Shown: positions 23,625 to 35,172, counted from the stretch's first letter. The stretch: 64,000 nt of DNA from Brachyhypopomus gauderio (GCF_052324685.1 NW_027506879.1:1518001-1582000), one strand, 5' to 3'. Numbers and translations: made by a program. Notes: generated by a model from the letters alone, not told the origin.

Positions 23625-25756
23625 ATGGACTTGGCTATGGGGGGGGGACATTTCTAGCCGCGGTGATAATAGGAGCGGTGGTAATATTTAGTGTAGGAAA
23701 TCAGAAACAACCCAATAACGTGAACATAACTTTGTGTCAGTGGGATGACAATCACACTGTCTGCAAAGAAGTGAGGCCCGATGAGATCCACAGCCCTAAC
23801 CCGCTAGTAAACGCGACCAAACCAGAGAAAATAGACTTTAAAGTAAGAAAACCAAGAGAAGCTGGAACCAGGCCAGTAGGACAATCCAAGGACCGGTGTG
23901 TACGGACATACGGAGGTGTGGAGTTGAGTTATAGAGATGGTACAGCCTCGAGCTGGACTTTTGACTTATGTGAGGTAGTGGACTGCGAGGGAGCCAATGC
24001 CTCATACAGAGGATGTGATTTGTACATATGTTGGACCAATCAAGTTAATGCGGGCTGTCAAGGAAGGGGGAGTTTCTATAGTGCAGACTGGTGTCCTGGT
24101 TGGGGGTCAGTGATAAAGTACTCGGGGAGATGGAAACCGACATTAGGAGATAAGAAGGGTAACCCGTCCACGACCTCTTTGAGCAAATGGTGGGTCGATG
24201 TGTCATTTCAGCGAGATTATCACGCGTCCCAAAATCCAGTAACTTTTTCTGTCAGATGGAATGGGCAGATATGGGGTAATAACAGACCGTTGTACTTCAC
24301 CCTGGGGGTGGAACAATCAGGACGTGACATATGGGGAATAATTAAACTCCGCTATTTAGCCAAACCCAAGCCGCTCAGTCCAGCAAAACCTGAGGCAGAA
24401 ATAGAAGAGGTGGAGGATTCAGCAGACAAGTTAACTCTAACCACAGATTTCACTAAATTATCGTCCCAGCAGTTGATAGAATTAGCAACCGGTTACAGCG
24501 GCTCGAATTTGTGGTTGTCATGGCTAGAACAAAACAGTAGAGAAAATGGGTTAGAAGGTTGTGTGGCCTGTGCAGCGGCCTGACCCGCGTTAATGACCTC
24601 ACCAGCCCCACTGAATCCTGAAACAGATCCAGTAGGATATCAGTGTATGTTGAATTTAACTAAGGTGAGAAGTATTACGACCCCAAATTGTTCCAGCCTG
24701 GACAGTATTTTTCCGTATGTCAAAAGTTTGGAAGGAGGTAACGCTCCTTTCGTGCCAGTAAAACTTACAGGGCAATACCAATGTTTTGACTTGACCGAGA
24801 AAGACACAATCATAAGTGTGGGAGAAATAGAGCCTGACTGGTGTAACGACACAATGAAGGTCCCGGGGATAGGGAGAGTAGGCCGGGCAGGGATCTGGTG
24901 GTACTGCAGAGGACACACTCTGTTGGCATTAATACCAGGAAAAGCTAAAGGAATCTGTGCCATGGTTTGACTAATCACACCAATAACAATGATAGGGCTG
25001 AGGGAAATCACACCGCAGCCTGCTACAGCCCAAGGGAGAAAGAAGCGTGATGCCTTTGATTTGTCCATAGGGTCACCAACATACATTGACTCCATAGGAG
25101 TGCCTCGGGGGGTTCCCAATGAATACAAGCTAGTTGATCAAATAGCTACGGGCTTTGAAAATGTTCCAATTATATCAGCCTTGTTTCCAGTAACACCGAA
25201 CAAGAATGTAGATAGGATCAACTTTGTCCATTACAATGTACTAAGATTAACCAACCTAACGAGAGACGCAATAGAGGGGCTGAGCGAACAACTGAGCGCT
25301 ACCTCACTGATGGCCGTACAAAACAGAATGGCTCTAGATATGCTCCTGGCGGGAAAAGGGGGTGTATGTTTTATGTTTGGCAACAACTGTTGTACCTTTA
25401 TTCCCAATAACACCGCACCGGACGGGTCGGTGACCAGAGCTCTGGATGGACTGAAGGCGTTATCTAAGGAGATGCAGGAGGCCTCAGGTATCAGTAACCC
25501 CATGGAGGAGTGGTTCACTAAGGTGTTTGGGAAATGGAAGGCACTAATTATGTCTTTGTTTATGTCAGTAGCAGTGTTTATTGCAATTGTTGTTATTTGT
25601 GGATGTTGTTGTATACCATGTATCAGATCTCTCACCCAAAGGTTGATCACAGCCGCGATTGAGAAGGGGGACGCAAAGAACCCACCACCATACACTATGC
25701 CACTGATGGCGGAGGATGATGATGGCATATCATCTGAAGAAGACGATTCTGTGTGA
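23625..25756 (+). pseudogene. env: Endogenous retroviral env, gamma-type, interrupted
   Basis: One reading frame continues from about 23621 to 25756, cut by TGA at 24581-24583 and at 24968-24970. The frame is otherwise continuous. The N-terminus has a hydrophobic leader (FLAAVIIGAVVIF), but the nearby ATG at 23625 is out of frame across a nine-G run. The surface part is Cys-rich and ends its first segment with a CVAC (CXXC) motif. The transmembrane part follows a basic furin-like site RKKR (25037-25048). It has the CX6CC motif (25367-25393) preceded by the conserved heptad region, one membrane span at about 25540-25625, and a short tail with PPPY and acidic residues. CXXC plus CX6CC places it with gammaretrovirus-like envelopes. 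No gag or pol lies upstream. Not an intact gene as read. Confidence 0.88.
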
Positions 25757-26219
25757 AAAACTTGTTTTTGATTAATTATGCTTGCTTTGTAGGTATTGGC
25801 AGCGTCTGCGACTGATGAAGAATGAAGACGCACCACACATTAGAGCACAACCAACAGCACATGAAAGCTGATTCACTAGCTTAAAAGTAATATGCATGAC
25901 ACATGGGCACATTAATAGAACGGGTCGAGGTGATCTCCCAACAGGCAGGACCTGGGTCTCGGGGACAACGTCAAGTCACGAGACCGTGGGAGATGAAGGG
26001 GGGCATCTCCGAATAGTCTGAAAGGTCTCGGCCCACGACTGGGGAGTGATCCAGAACCCACAAATCACATAAAAGAACACATAGACGTTGTACTAACTGA
26101 CATAGTCACACTATGAATGTATACACATTTAGGGAATTTTTACGATTGTCTTTCTTTTAAGAAGTGCACTGGGCTAGATAGAATTTTGTATTAGACTAGA
26201 GTTAGACCAATGTTTTGGT
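25757..26219. other. Env 3' untranslated proviral sequence
   Basis: Non-coding stretch between the env stop and the polypurine tract. It contains no other recognisable gene. Confidence 0.5.
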
Positions 26220-26232
26220 CTAAAAGGGGGAA
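26220..26232 (+). other. Polypurine tract before 3' LTR
   Basis: The purine run aaaagggggaa directly precedes a TG dinucleotide that begins an LTR-like sequence, as expected upstream of a retroviral 3' LTR. Confidence 0.7.
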
Positions 26233-26775
26233 TGTAAGAAAAAAGAAAATTAAAGGCTAATAACTTATTGTGTCAATTTAGTGTTTTTCAGGAAGACTGT
26301 GGGAAAGCAGGAGTAAGGAGGCCTCAGTGGCCTTGAGGAGAACAGAAGGGGCCTATTCAGTGCATGATGTGTAGCAAGCAGTTTTTAGATAACCAGGCAC
26401 ACAGGCTGGGAGAAGAGGAGCAGGTGAATTTCCATGGAGAGCAGCCAGGATTGGGGAGTTATCGAAACTTAACAAATCGAAACTTATGGACAGGGAGTAT
26501 GAAAGAAAGGACATCGCCCAGCACGAGAGGCTTTTCGCTTGGACACTGCTGAGATCCACTTGGGTTAGATAGATTCCTAGGCAAACTAGCACCAGTGCAC
26601 TGAAGAGTTTGTACCATGTATACTTCTATTATATTGCATTCAATTATATTCTATATAAATCATTTTAAAAGAACTTTTGTTGTCAAGACTTTGCTTGGAC
26701 CACTCAGTCAAAAATCAGTCGGTTCATCGGGGCGGTGTTGGGGCCCGTCTGGGTCGGAGAAGAAAATTCCCAACA
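26233..26775 (+). mobile_element. Retroviral 3' LTR downstream of env
   Basis: Starts TGTAAG after the polypurine tract and can end at CCCAACA (26775), giving TGT..ACA ends and 543 bp. It contains a TATA-like ctatataaat at 26651. The 3' part has a 9-bp perfect hairpin (ggtgttggg and cccaacacc) enclosing a sequence like a proline-tRNA primer site. The exact 3' end is uncertain because no matching 5' LTR is in the window. Confidence 0.6.
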
Positions 26776-27448
26776 CCGGAGGGCCGGACTGGTTCAATGT
26801 TTATTAAAACATATTGAAATGATTGCACATAGCCTATTGAACCAAGACCTAACACAGTGTATATTATTTAATGCTTAAATGAACATTTTCTTATGGATCT
26901 GTCAGTAATTTCAAGAAAAAACATTTTTCAACAAGCAAACAAATAAAAACAAACTTCCTTCAAAGAAAACATGTCCTGTACATTAAATGAATAAAGTAAT
27001 AAAGGTTTGAAAAGTGCTGGAATTTAGGCCATGGGTTAAAGTTCTCCGTCCCTACGACGGATTTCCGTCATTTGATTTTTTTGGGGAAAAAATCCGTCAA
27101 ATCATAATAAACAACACACGCGCGTGCTATCTGTTTTGTGGCCGAAATATGATTCTCACTGGCGCTCATCAGCGCTGGATGGATGACGGCGGTGTCATTT
27201 GATTGACTTGCGGTTCATTCCGCCTTCAGATTTGCGGATGTTACGTAGAAAAGTTTTTACTCCCCTCCTGCCTGGCGTGACCGTAGCGCGCGACTCTGTA
27301 CACCTGCGCGAACGGCGGAGGCTACTTGCTGCGTCACATTCTTTTTGCAGTGTAGTCCGAAGCAATATGTGGTAGTATAAAGAAACACCCCTCAAAACAG
27401 GGGAATGAACATTTACCTGACCAATTGTAATGTTGCATTAGTGCTGGA
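26776..27448. other. Unassigned AT-rich stretch with small palindrome
   Basis: No gene seen. At 27075-27105 an inverted pair (gatttttttgg and aaaaaatccgtcaaat) forms a weak hairpin. The phrase gtgctggaatttaggc occurs at both 27015 and 27442, a short direct repeat that hints at a mobile-element edge. Confidence 0.4.
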
Positions 27449-27945
27449 ATTTAGGCTAAAGTACTTTAAAATGCTTGAAAATGTAACTACTTCGTTTCAC
27501 AATAAATATCTGTCTGACTGAACAGTTATTACGTTAACAAATACGAGCCTCTTGTAATTCCAGGACGAAACATGAGAGAACGTGAAGTCGTTAAGATTGG
27601 GCGTTTTGAAAATAAACCACCATTAAATAATTATTATTTCGAATCATTTCGAGTATATGTATAAATATTTAACTTAAATTTAACGTTGAGAACGCGTTGA
27701 AATGGACCTTGAAAGTGACGTACAAGTGCTTTAATTCCACCTTATAAAGGTGTATGAACCCGGCAAACATGACTTGGTTCACTGCGCTGAAGCGCTGTGC
27801 GCGCGAAGTTACAAAACTGCGAGGCTCTCGCGCACGGGTGGAGCCACCGCGATTACGTCATTTTCGGCGTGCGGACCCTCGCGCTGCTCACGCCACTCGT
27901 GCTGCGTCAAGTATAAAGGCTTAAACCAGGCTTAACATGGATGGT
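27449..27945. mobile_element. hAT-like non-autonomous repeat, partial copy 1
   Basis: Shares several hundred bp with 28366-28770 (aaagtactt..aaaatgcttg through ggtgtatgaaccc). Its 3' part matches 33590-33650 (ggagccac.gcgattacgtca). These form one dispersed family with a GC-rich 3' half. The hAT assignment comes from the terminus seen at 33800-33838. Confidence 0.55.
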
Positions 27946-28365
27946 GTTGTTCTGTTTGTATTTAAAAGCTCTATCCAGTGGTGTTAGTTTTTTGTAACAT
28001 ACCTACTTAAAGCATACATCTTACGGCTTATGTTTTTGCGATGGTGAATCTGATAAAAACAAGAGAGCTTCATACCTCTCACCAGGATTCACTAAATTTG
28101 ATCTTTAAATAATTTTCTGGAAGAGGACCCCCAGATAACTCCATTATATAAACATTTATGTACATTTATTGCTCAGGTGTTCATTCTCTCTTCTCTCCTT
28201 ACACAGGCTGTTTAGATAAATATACTTTATAAATGTGTTTATTGTGTAGAATTAGGCAAAAGAGGCCGTGTCCCAACTACACCACATTTTCAGTAATTGC
28301 TGGCATTGTCTTTTGCCAGGAAAAATTTTTCAGTCAAATGAAAATTTCTTGCTTTAACCCATGAT

Positions 28366-28770
28366 TTAGGCTAAAGTACTTGAAAATGCTTGAAATGGTA
28401 ACTACTTGGTTTCACAACAATTATCTATCTGACTGAACAGTTCTCTTGTATTACGTTAACAAATACGAGCCTCTTGTAATTCCAGGATGAAACATGAGAG
28501 AACGTGAAGACGTTAAGACTGGGCGGTTTGAAAATAAACAACGATTAAATAATGTAAATAAAAAGCGATTTATTTCAAATCATTTCGAGTATATGTATAA
28601 ATATTTAACTTAATTAATTTTAACGTGCTGGGAAATATTGAAATGAACCTTGAAAGTGACGTACAAGTGCTTTAATTCAACCTTGTAAAGGTGTATGAAC
28701 CCTGCAAACATGACTTTGTTCATTGCGCTGAGGCACGGCGCGCGCGAAGTTACAAAATTTTAAAGGTGCA
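28366..28770. mobile_element. hAT-like repeat, left part of split copy
   Basis: Similar to 27449-27812. It breaks off at gaagttacaaaat, where a SINE and then the foldback element follow. The right part resumes near 33557 with GC-rich sequence of the same family. Confidence 0.5.
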
Positions 28771-28774
28771 CAAC

Positions 28775-28961
28775 ATTTACAATTTATGGCATACGCCCTT
28801 ATCCAGAGCAACTTACATTTTTATCTCATTGTTTATACAAGTTAGCAATTGAGGGTTATGGGCTTTGCTCAGGGGCACCTCAGTCATGGCCTCAGGTCTG
28901 GGAATCAAACCCACAACCCTCTGGTCACAAGACCAGTTCCCTAACCACTAGGCCACGACTG
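28775..28961 (-). mobile_element. tRNA-derived SINE
   Basis: On the minus strand it begins gcagtcgtggcctagtggtt (A-box region) and has a B-box-like gggtttgattccc, then tgaggtgcccctgagcaa and a 3' part ending in the ttgctctggataagggcgt block. This is a common teleost SINE layout. Confidence 0.7.
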
Positions 28962-29277
28962 CATGACTATGGAAGGTAGATCCTGCCAATATTAAAACCA
29001 TTTCTTTTTCCATACATGTGTGAAAATATTATGACAAAATTAAAAATAAAATGAAATCACTTAATTTGAAATTTAATGTTTCACTCGAGCACGGGTCATA
29101 TGTGACAAAAATTAAATTAAAATTAAAAAAGGAGGATTGGCTGATTTTCTTTTTCATTTTCCACATTTCTTTTTCGTTTTCAACTTCACCAGCATGCAAA
29201 TACATGTAAATTAACAGTAGGCAGAGCTACAACTACAGAACCTCCCGTGAAATCCAGAGAGGGCAGCACACAGCAAC

Positions 29278-29640
29278 ATGGCTGACATTTTACTAGAAAC
29301 GGCAAATGAGATTATGAGGTTAGCGAATTCCCAGGACAAAGATTATGTATTGCTTAGATGTGAAGTAATCTTAGACAGGCTTGGCGATATCCAAGCTTTC
29401 ACCAACATGCAGATTAATACTGTTGTATGTCGGAATTTATGTGAAGTGGTAAAACGCTTAAGGTCTGGATCGGGGACCATGGAAAACCGCCCAGTGCGAG
29501 GTCGGCCTAGGTTGGACGTTGCCGAAGAGACGAGGCTGAAGTTGGTTACTTATTCGCAGCTCCTTATTCGGCGGCTGAATTTGGTTCCTTATTCAAAAAG
29601 GGTGTGTTCACGATGCGTGTTTGCTGCGCACTTTGTTTAA
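29278..29640 (+). pseudogene. Exon-like ORF in left foldback arm
   Basis: A 120-codon frame from a proper ATG with MADILLETANEIMRLANS, then a Cys-Glu-Val helical stretch, then GRPRLDVAEET. The GRPR-x(4)-EE motif resembles the segment before the helix-turn-helix in integrase-like proteins of fish transposons. After LKLV the frame runs into tattcgcag-type sequence and stops. It is likely a captured first exon or a truncated coding region. Its mirror copy is at 32377-32820. I do not recognise the family with certainty. Confidence 0.45.
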
Positions 29641-30614
29641 AAGAGATAGATTAAACAAACAAGGAGCATACATTAAAAGGATATTGTTTCCCATACTGAT
29701 TTTGTGAATGTAGAAAAAAATATTAAAATATAATGAAAGCATTCCTTTTGTAAAATGGTTTCTATTTCAAGTCGTTACAATTGTATGCAATTTGTACATG
29801 AATATTGAATTCGTCAGCATTTCTAACGTAAGGAAACATATTCTTAGATTTGAAAACTAAAAACACAGAAATGCTGTTCTAGAACACAAATGAATCGGAA
29901 GAAGAAATACCAGCACACAACATGGCATATTGAGCAATGGGCATAGGTGAACGGATTTAAAGGTGCAGTTTCAGAGGCTTATTGAAGGCCGTATTGATGG
30001 TGGACCAGAGAAATAACAAATGCATCATGAAGAACAGGTCGCTCCCTAAGAGAGGAACCTGATTTTAGCCTGACCCTACATAATTTTATACCTCAAAGGT
30101 ATAATACCGCACAGGTGAAATGGTTCAGAGGGGCAAATTCAGAGGCTTGCTGCATGCCTATAAGGTGTCGGGCCAGACAAATAACACATGCATCATACAT
30201 AACACGTTACTATCTGTAAGAGAAACCTGACTTTGGCCTGGCCAGGCAAATAACATATGCATCATACATAACAGTATGGCCCGACATCACTTTAACCCTC
30301 AGATCTAACTGGCAATATGGCATATTGTGTAATTTTGCACAAGTGAAATGAAACAGTTCAATTGCAGATGCTTGCTGCTATATGCCTCTAATGTCTCAGG
30401 CCAGGCAAGTCATATGCATCATACTTAACATGTGCCTATCTATTGGATAAACTAGACTTCAGTTTGTATAATAGTATTTCTAATGCAATTAAAATATTAT
30501 ATAATGTTAATAGTGCAGTCTATTAATATTGTATTTAGAGAAATTTCAACTACATACTTGTAGGCCTTATTCATGTAGAGTCAGACAAATGAATACTCAG
30601 ACACAGAGACCAGG

Positions 30615-30992
30615 TGTAACACAGCACGCACTGCGGAGCGAGGAGACGGACACAAACGCTGAGGAGAGCGAGATTTATTAAAGGCAGACTCACCGAACGA
30701 CGGAATACAAAACTCACAAGGGCACGAATGATCACGATACAAGGAGCACTGGAAACGTAAACAGGTCAAAGACACAAAACCACCGATACCAGACTGGGGA
30801 AACACAGGGCCTATAAGAACATGGAACTAACAAGACACAGCTGAGGACGATAAAGACACAGGCGTGGCAGACAGAGGGAAACCAGGGCAACAGACAAGCT
30901 GCGCGGGACCAAGGAGCAGGGAACCACACAGACACGAGGGAAAGACACTCCAGAGTGACAGCTAGGAGAGGGGGGCGTAGCCTTACGTGACA
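30615..30992 (-). mobile_element. Solo LTR with CCAGG target duplication
   Basis: A 378-bp sequence bounded by ccagg on both sides (30610-30614 and 30993-30997). On the minus strand it begins TGTCACGTAAGGCTACGC and ends TTACA. A second copy of the same LTR is at 40135-40554. A 5-bp duplication and TG..CA ends identify a solo LTR. Confidence 0.88.
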
Positions 30993-31379
30993 CCAGGATT
31001 TTCCCTAAAAGAAAATCATCATAACTCCACCAAATTCAATTTCCATTGGTATATTCAATGCCTTCCACTCTGGCCAGGAATAGCCCTCTCTTCTCAAGAA
31101 TCAGATCTGTTTTAATTATCTTTGTAGGTCAAAGCATATTGTAAAATTTTAGAATCTAAAAGATTGTTTAGGTATTCTCTTTAATAAAGTTGTTTTAGAC
31201 AGACAGATGTATGTCAACCTGTTGTTATACAGCATTGGGAAATAACTGCCTGGTGGTTATGGGTCTCTTTTTTTCTGGCCCTGTAAAATAAAGCTAGTGA
31301 TCCACTCCCATTCACAGTGCCATGTATTTGTTTACTTCTGTCAGCGTGTCACCATGTGCTTTGTGTTTATGTTCTCCTT

Positions 31380-31432
31380 GTCGGCAACGCCCATTGGTAT
31401 ATATATATATATATATTATATATAAAATATTA
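31380..31432. repeat. (AT)n-rich microsatellite in foldback spacer
   Basis: tatatatatatatatat and tatataaaatat runs near the centre of the inverted repeat. Confidence 0.7.
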
Positions 31433-32376
31433 AACTTTTGATACAAAAATCACTGGAACTTTCATGCAAATTGCACAAAACAGGTTTATCTGACCTGCCA
31501 TGAATCTGGCCTGCCATCAGTGTGCACTTACATATTGCCATTTAGATCTTTTGGGCTAGGCTAAAATCAGGTTTGTCGTACAGACAGGCACCTGTTATGT
31601 ATGATTCATATGAGTTTTGCCTGGCCCGACATCTTAGAGGCATACAGCAAGCCTCTCAATTTCACCTCCTGAATCATGTAACCTGGCCGCAACAATATAC
31701 AATATGCCATATTGCCAGTTAGATCTGAGGGCTACAGTGATGTCGGGCCAGGCTCAAACCAGGTTTCTCTTACACATAGGAACCTGTTATGTATGATGCA
31801 TGTTATTTGCCTGGCCCGGCCCCTTAAAGGTATACAGGAAGCCTCTGAAATTGCCCCTCTGAACTATTTCACCTGTGCGCTTAACTACTCAATATGCCAT
31901 GTTTCCAGTTAGATTTGAGGTATAAAATTATGTAGGGTCAGGCTAAAATCAGGTTTCTCTCTTAGGACCTGTTCTTTATGATTCATTTGTTATTTTTCTG
32001 GTCCTTTTCTGGTCCACCATCAATAAAGCCTTCAATAAGCCTCTGAAACTGCCCCATTAAATCCGTTCACCTATGCCCATTGCTCAATATGCCATGTTGT
32101 GTGCTGGTATTTCTTCTTCTGATTCATTTGTGTTCTAGAACAGCATTTCTGTGTTTTTAGTTTTCAAATCTAAGAATATGTTTCCTTACGTTAGAAATGC
32201 TGACGAATTCAATATTCATGTACAAATTGCATACAATTGTAACGACTTGAAATAGAAACCATTTTAAAAAGGAATGCTTTCATTATATTTTAATATTTTT
32301 TTCTACATTCACAAAAGCAGTAGGCTATGGGAAACAATATCCTCTTAATGTATGCTCCTATGCTTGTTTGTTTAAT

Positions 32377-32820
32377 CTATCTCTTTTTAACAAAGTGCGC
32401 AGCAAACACGCATCGTGAACACACCCTTTTTGAATAAGGAACCAACTTCAGCCGCCGAATAAGGAGCTGCGAATAAGTAACCAAACAAATCTGAAACTGC
32501 AAATAAGTAACCAACTTCAGCCTCGTCTCTTCGGCAACGTCCAACCTAGGCCGACCTCGCACTGGGCGGTTTTCCATGGTCCCCGATCCAGACCTTAAGC
32601 GTTTTACCACTTCACATAAATTCCGACATACAACAGTATTAACCTGCATGTTGGTAAAAGCTTGGATATCGCCAAGCCTGTCTAAGATTACTTCACATTT
32701 AAGCAATATATTATATATCTTGTATAAATAATATATTATATATATAATATATAATCTTCGTCCTGGGAATTCGCCAACCTCATAATCTAATTTGCCGTTT
32801 CTAGTAAAATGTCAGCCATG
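32377..32820 (-). pseudogene. Exon-like ORF in right foldback arm
   Basis: Inverted copy of the left-arm ORF. The ATG context lies at 32818-32820, but an AT-rich insertion (near 32706-32755, ttatatat repeats) splits the N-terminal part. The frame from 32706 down carries the same GRPRLDVAEET segment plus a short internal duplication (TYLQFQICLV). Confidence 0.45.
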
Positions 32821-33047
32821 TTGCTGTGTGCTGCCCTCTCTGGATTTCACGGGAGGTTTTGTAGTTGTAGTTCCACCTACTGTTAATTTACATGTATTTG
32901 CATGCTGGTGAAGTTGAAAACGAAAAAAAGAAAAGTGGAAAATGAAAATGAAAAGTGGAACATGAAAAAGAAAACCACCAGCAGGTAGCGCCAATCCTCC
33001 TTTTTTATTTTATTTTGTCACATATGACCCATGCTTGAGTGAAACAT

Positions 33048-33395
33048 CCATCCATCCATTATCTGAACCGCTTAATCCCACTAGTCGGGGTCACGGGGGG
33101 GAGCTGGAGCCAATCCCAGCATCTCCGGGCAAAGGCAGGGTACACCATGGGCAGGCCGCCAGTCCACCGCATGGCCAACACACACGCACACACTCACACC
33201 TACGGGCAATTTAGAGTGATCAATCAACCTAACATGCATGTCTTTGGACTGTGGGAGGAAACCGGAGTACCTGGAGGAAACCCACGCAGGCACAGGGAGA
33301 ACATGCAAACTCCACACAGAGTAGCCCAGACCGAGAATCGAACCCAGACCACCTTGCTGTGACAGTGCTACCCACCACACCACCATGCCGCCCAG
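33048..33395 (-). mobile_element. tRNA-derived SINE with 10-bp target duplication
   Basis: Flanked by agtgaaacat at 33038-33047 and 33396-33405. On the minus strand the head has gggtagcactgtcacagc (A-box region) and a B-box-like gggttcgattctc, a body containing gtttgcatgttctccctg, and a tail of ggatggatggatg. It sits in the right arm of the foldback element, so it is younger than that element. Confidence 0.85.
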
Positions 33396-33556
33396 AGTGA
33401 AACATTAAATTGCAAATTAAGTGATTTCATTTTATTTTTTAATTTAGTCATAATATTTTCACACATGTATGGAAAAAGAAATGGCAAAATGGTATTTTCA
33501 TTTTCATTTTAATGTTTTCATTTGAGTTTTAATATTGGCAGGATCTACCTTCCATA

Positions 33557-33838
33557 CACGACCTCGCGAATCGACAGCGCGCGAGGCACTCATGCACGGG
33601 CGGAGCCACTGCGATTACGTCATTTTCGCCGCGCGGACCCTCGCCGCTTGTGCGCTGCAGTGACTTCGCGGGCTACCGTTGCATTGTGGGGAATGTAGTG
33701 TTTGTGCGTGCAAAACACCATTGGGCGGCTGTGGCCTGCGGGCCAGTTCTAATAGTAATTAAATATCATCCAGGGGGCCATAGATAATCAATTTGCGGGC
33801 CGGATCTGGCCCGCGGGCCTTGACTTTGACATATGTGC
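33557..33838. mobile_element. hAT-like repeat, right part of split copy
   Basis: Runs through gcgattacgtcattttcgcc and ccgttgcattgtggggaatg to ggcccgcgggccttgacttt, a terminus typical of vertebrate hAT non-autonomous elements. The same 3' segment recurs at about 44485-44665. Confidence 0.6.
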
Positions 33839-34590
33839 TCTATAGGCTATAATCATTTTTTATTGTAGTTTATTGATAGATAAAACTATGAGATGTTTTT
33901 CTTCCTCTCGTTTGTTTTTAAGGTTTACATATTTTTTGTACTGTGTACAAATTTACCGTTTTGTAAACTCAGCATATCCATGTTTGCAATACAAAACAAA
34001 TGTTACAGGATGTCCTGATTTAATATCATTAAAGAAATGTAACATTTTAATTCAGTATAGTACTTAATTGAGTAAAGCTGAAACGTGTCCTGATGCTCAA
34101 AACTGTACCTATGCATATTGTTCTGTGGGTCTAAAATGCTTCTTCAAGATTAAACTATTAATTAAAAGATTAAAACTATAGGCTAGCTTGGAGTTCATTG
34201 TTTGTCCTTTTGTGCCTTTATTGTTCAGACAGCGTCTGATCATGTTTGTGTGTTGTATATATGGTTTGTGCTTGCAAACCACATATGTCCTTTTTACCAT
34301 TCTTGGTGCCATGTCTCTTTAAGGTTGTAAAATGTCAGGCATTTGATATTTCCATGGTATGAAGCTAAACACTGTGATTTTAAGTTGTATGTATCTCTAG
34401 CAGGGCTAAATAATGTATTTGGAGTTACTTGCACATTGGTAGTGTAAGTGGAAAGTGGTGTCCCTATAACCCAGGTGCTGAATCAGGTGTTCCCATAAAC
34501 AGCAATTACCCGTGTGTGTGTGTGTGTGTGTGTGTTTGGGAGGGAGGTATGTTCAAGTACAAGATTAAATAGATTTGAGAGTGGAAAGAG
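33839..34590. other. Intergenic sequence upstream of fam149b1
   Basis: AT-rich, no gene or repeat recognised except a (TG)n run at 34512-34535. Confidence 0.5.
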
Positions 34591-35172
34591 ACTGGATCTG
34601 TGCATACGCAGCGCCGCTACATACATCTATGGGTAGCAGACCTGACAAAACATCGGCTTGCAGTCTGAAAACTAACGTTACCAAGCTAAACCCTCCATCT
34701 GCTGAGAATTACAGCTGAAATGCGAATACCTCAATGTACGGTAAAAGCGTATAATAATAAGGCAGCACGTTGGTTTAGACCTTAATTAAACATGGATGGA
34801 CGAGTACTTCTAAGGTGATGTGGGGTCTGTGTCGATAGTGAGGTCTACACAGACTGCCTATTACGTCATAGAGTGCGCGCCCTTCAACGAATCAGGGCGC
34901 GTGTCCGCGCTGCTGGCCGTGCACGGCGGCACAGGCGCGTTTCACAAACAAGCGGGTTTCTGAGCCCTACAGCAGCGCCAGGTGGACTTCAGCAGGGTTT
35001 CTGAGACCTACAGCAGCGCCAGGTGGACTTCAGCAGGGTTTCTGAGACCTACAGCAGCGCCAGGTGGACTTCAGCAGGGTTTCTGAGCTACAGACGGGCG
35101 GAACATGAGGGACCGGGCAGCGGTTGGGCGGACGGAGCCGGAGAGTGTGGCGGTGGGAGACGCGAGGAGCCG
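34590..35172 (+). promoter_or_regulatory. GC-rich promoter and 5' UTR region of fam149b1
   Basis: CpG-rich sequence (ggcgcgtgtccgcgctgctg near 34895) directly upstream of the first coding exon. No TATA box. It fits a CpG-island promoter, but the transcription start was not located. It contains a 41-bp tandem repeat and an upstream ORF. Confidence 0.55.
34954..35091. repeat. 41-bp tandem repeat, three copies plus a partial, in 5' UTR/promoter
   Basis: The unit gggtttctgaga..gacttcagca is repeated three times with almost no change, then truncated at gggtttctgagctac. It lies 80-220 bp upstream of the fam149b1 ATG. Confidence 0.9.

Larger units (their letters stand above)
28968..33556. mobile_element. 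4.6-kb foldback (long inverted repeat) element
   Basis: Ends are inverted copies: tatggaaggtagatcctgcc at the left and its complement at the right. Arms of roughly 1.5-1.7 kb are colinear: the exon-like ORF at 29278, the aacatggcatattgagcaat block at 29920, and gcatcatac..taacatg repeats up to about 30460, all mirrored from 33556 down to about 31500. The central spacer holds a solo LTR. Flanks read catgac and cacgac, a possible imperfect 6-bp duplication. Arm interiors contain degenerate tandem units (gcatcatacataac, cctggcc..). The superfamily is not identified. Confidence 0.75.

Noticed and set aside
24640..25836. Long antisense frames opposite env
   Set aside because: They are shadows of the env coding strand, which has the clear family motifs.
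33081..33386. 101-codon frame on the minus strand
   Set aside because: It lies entirely within a SINE with target duplications.
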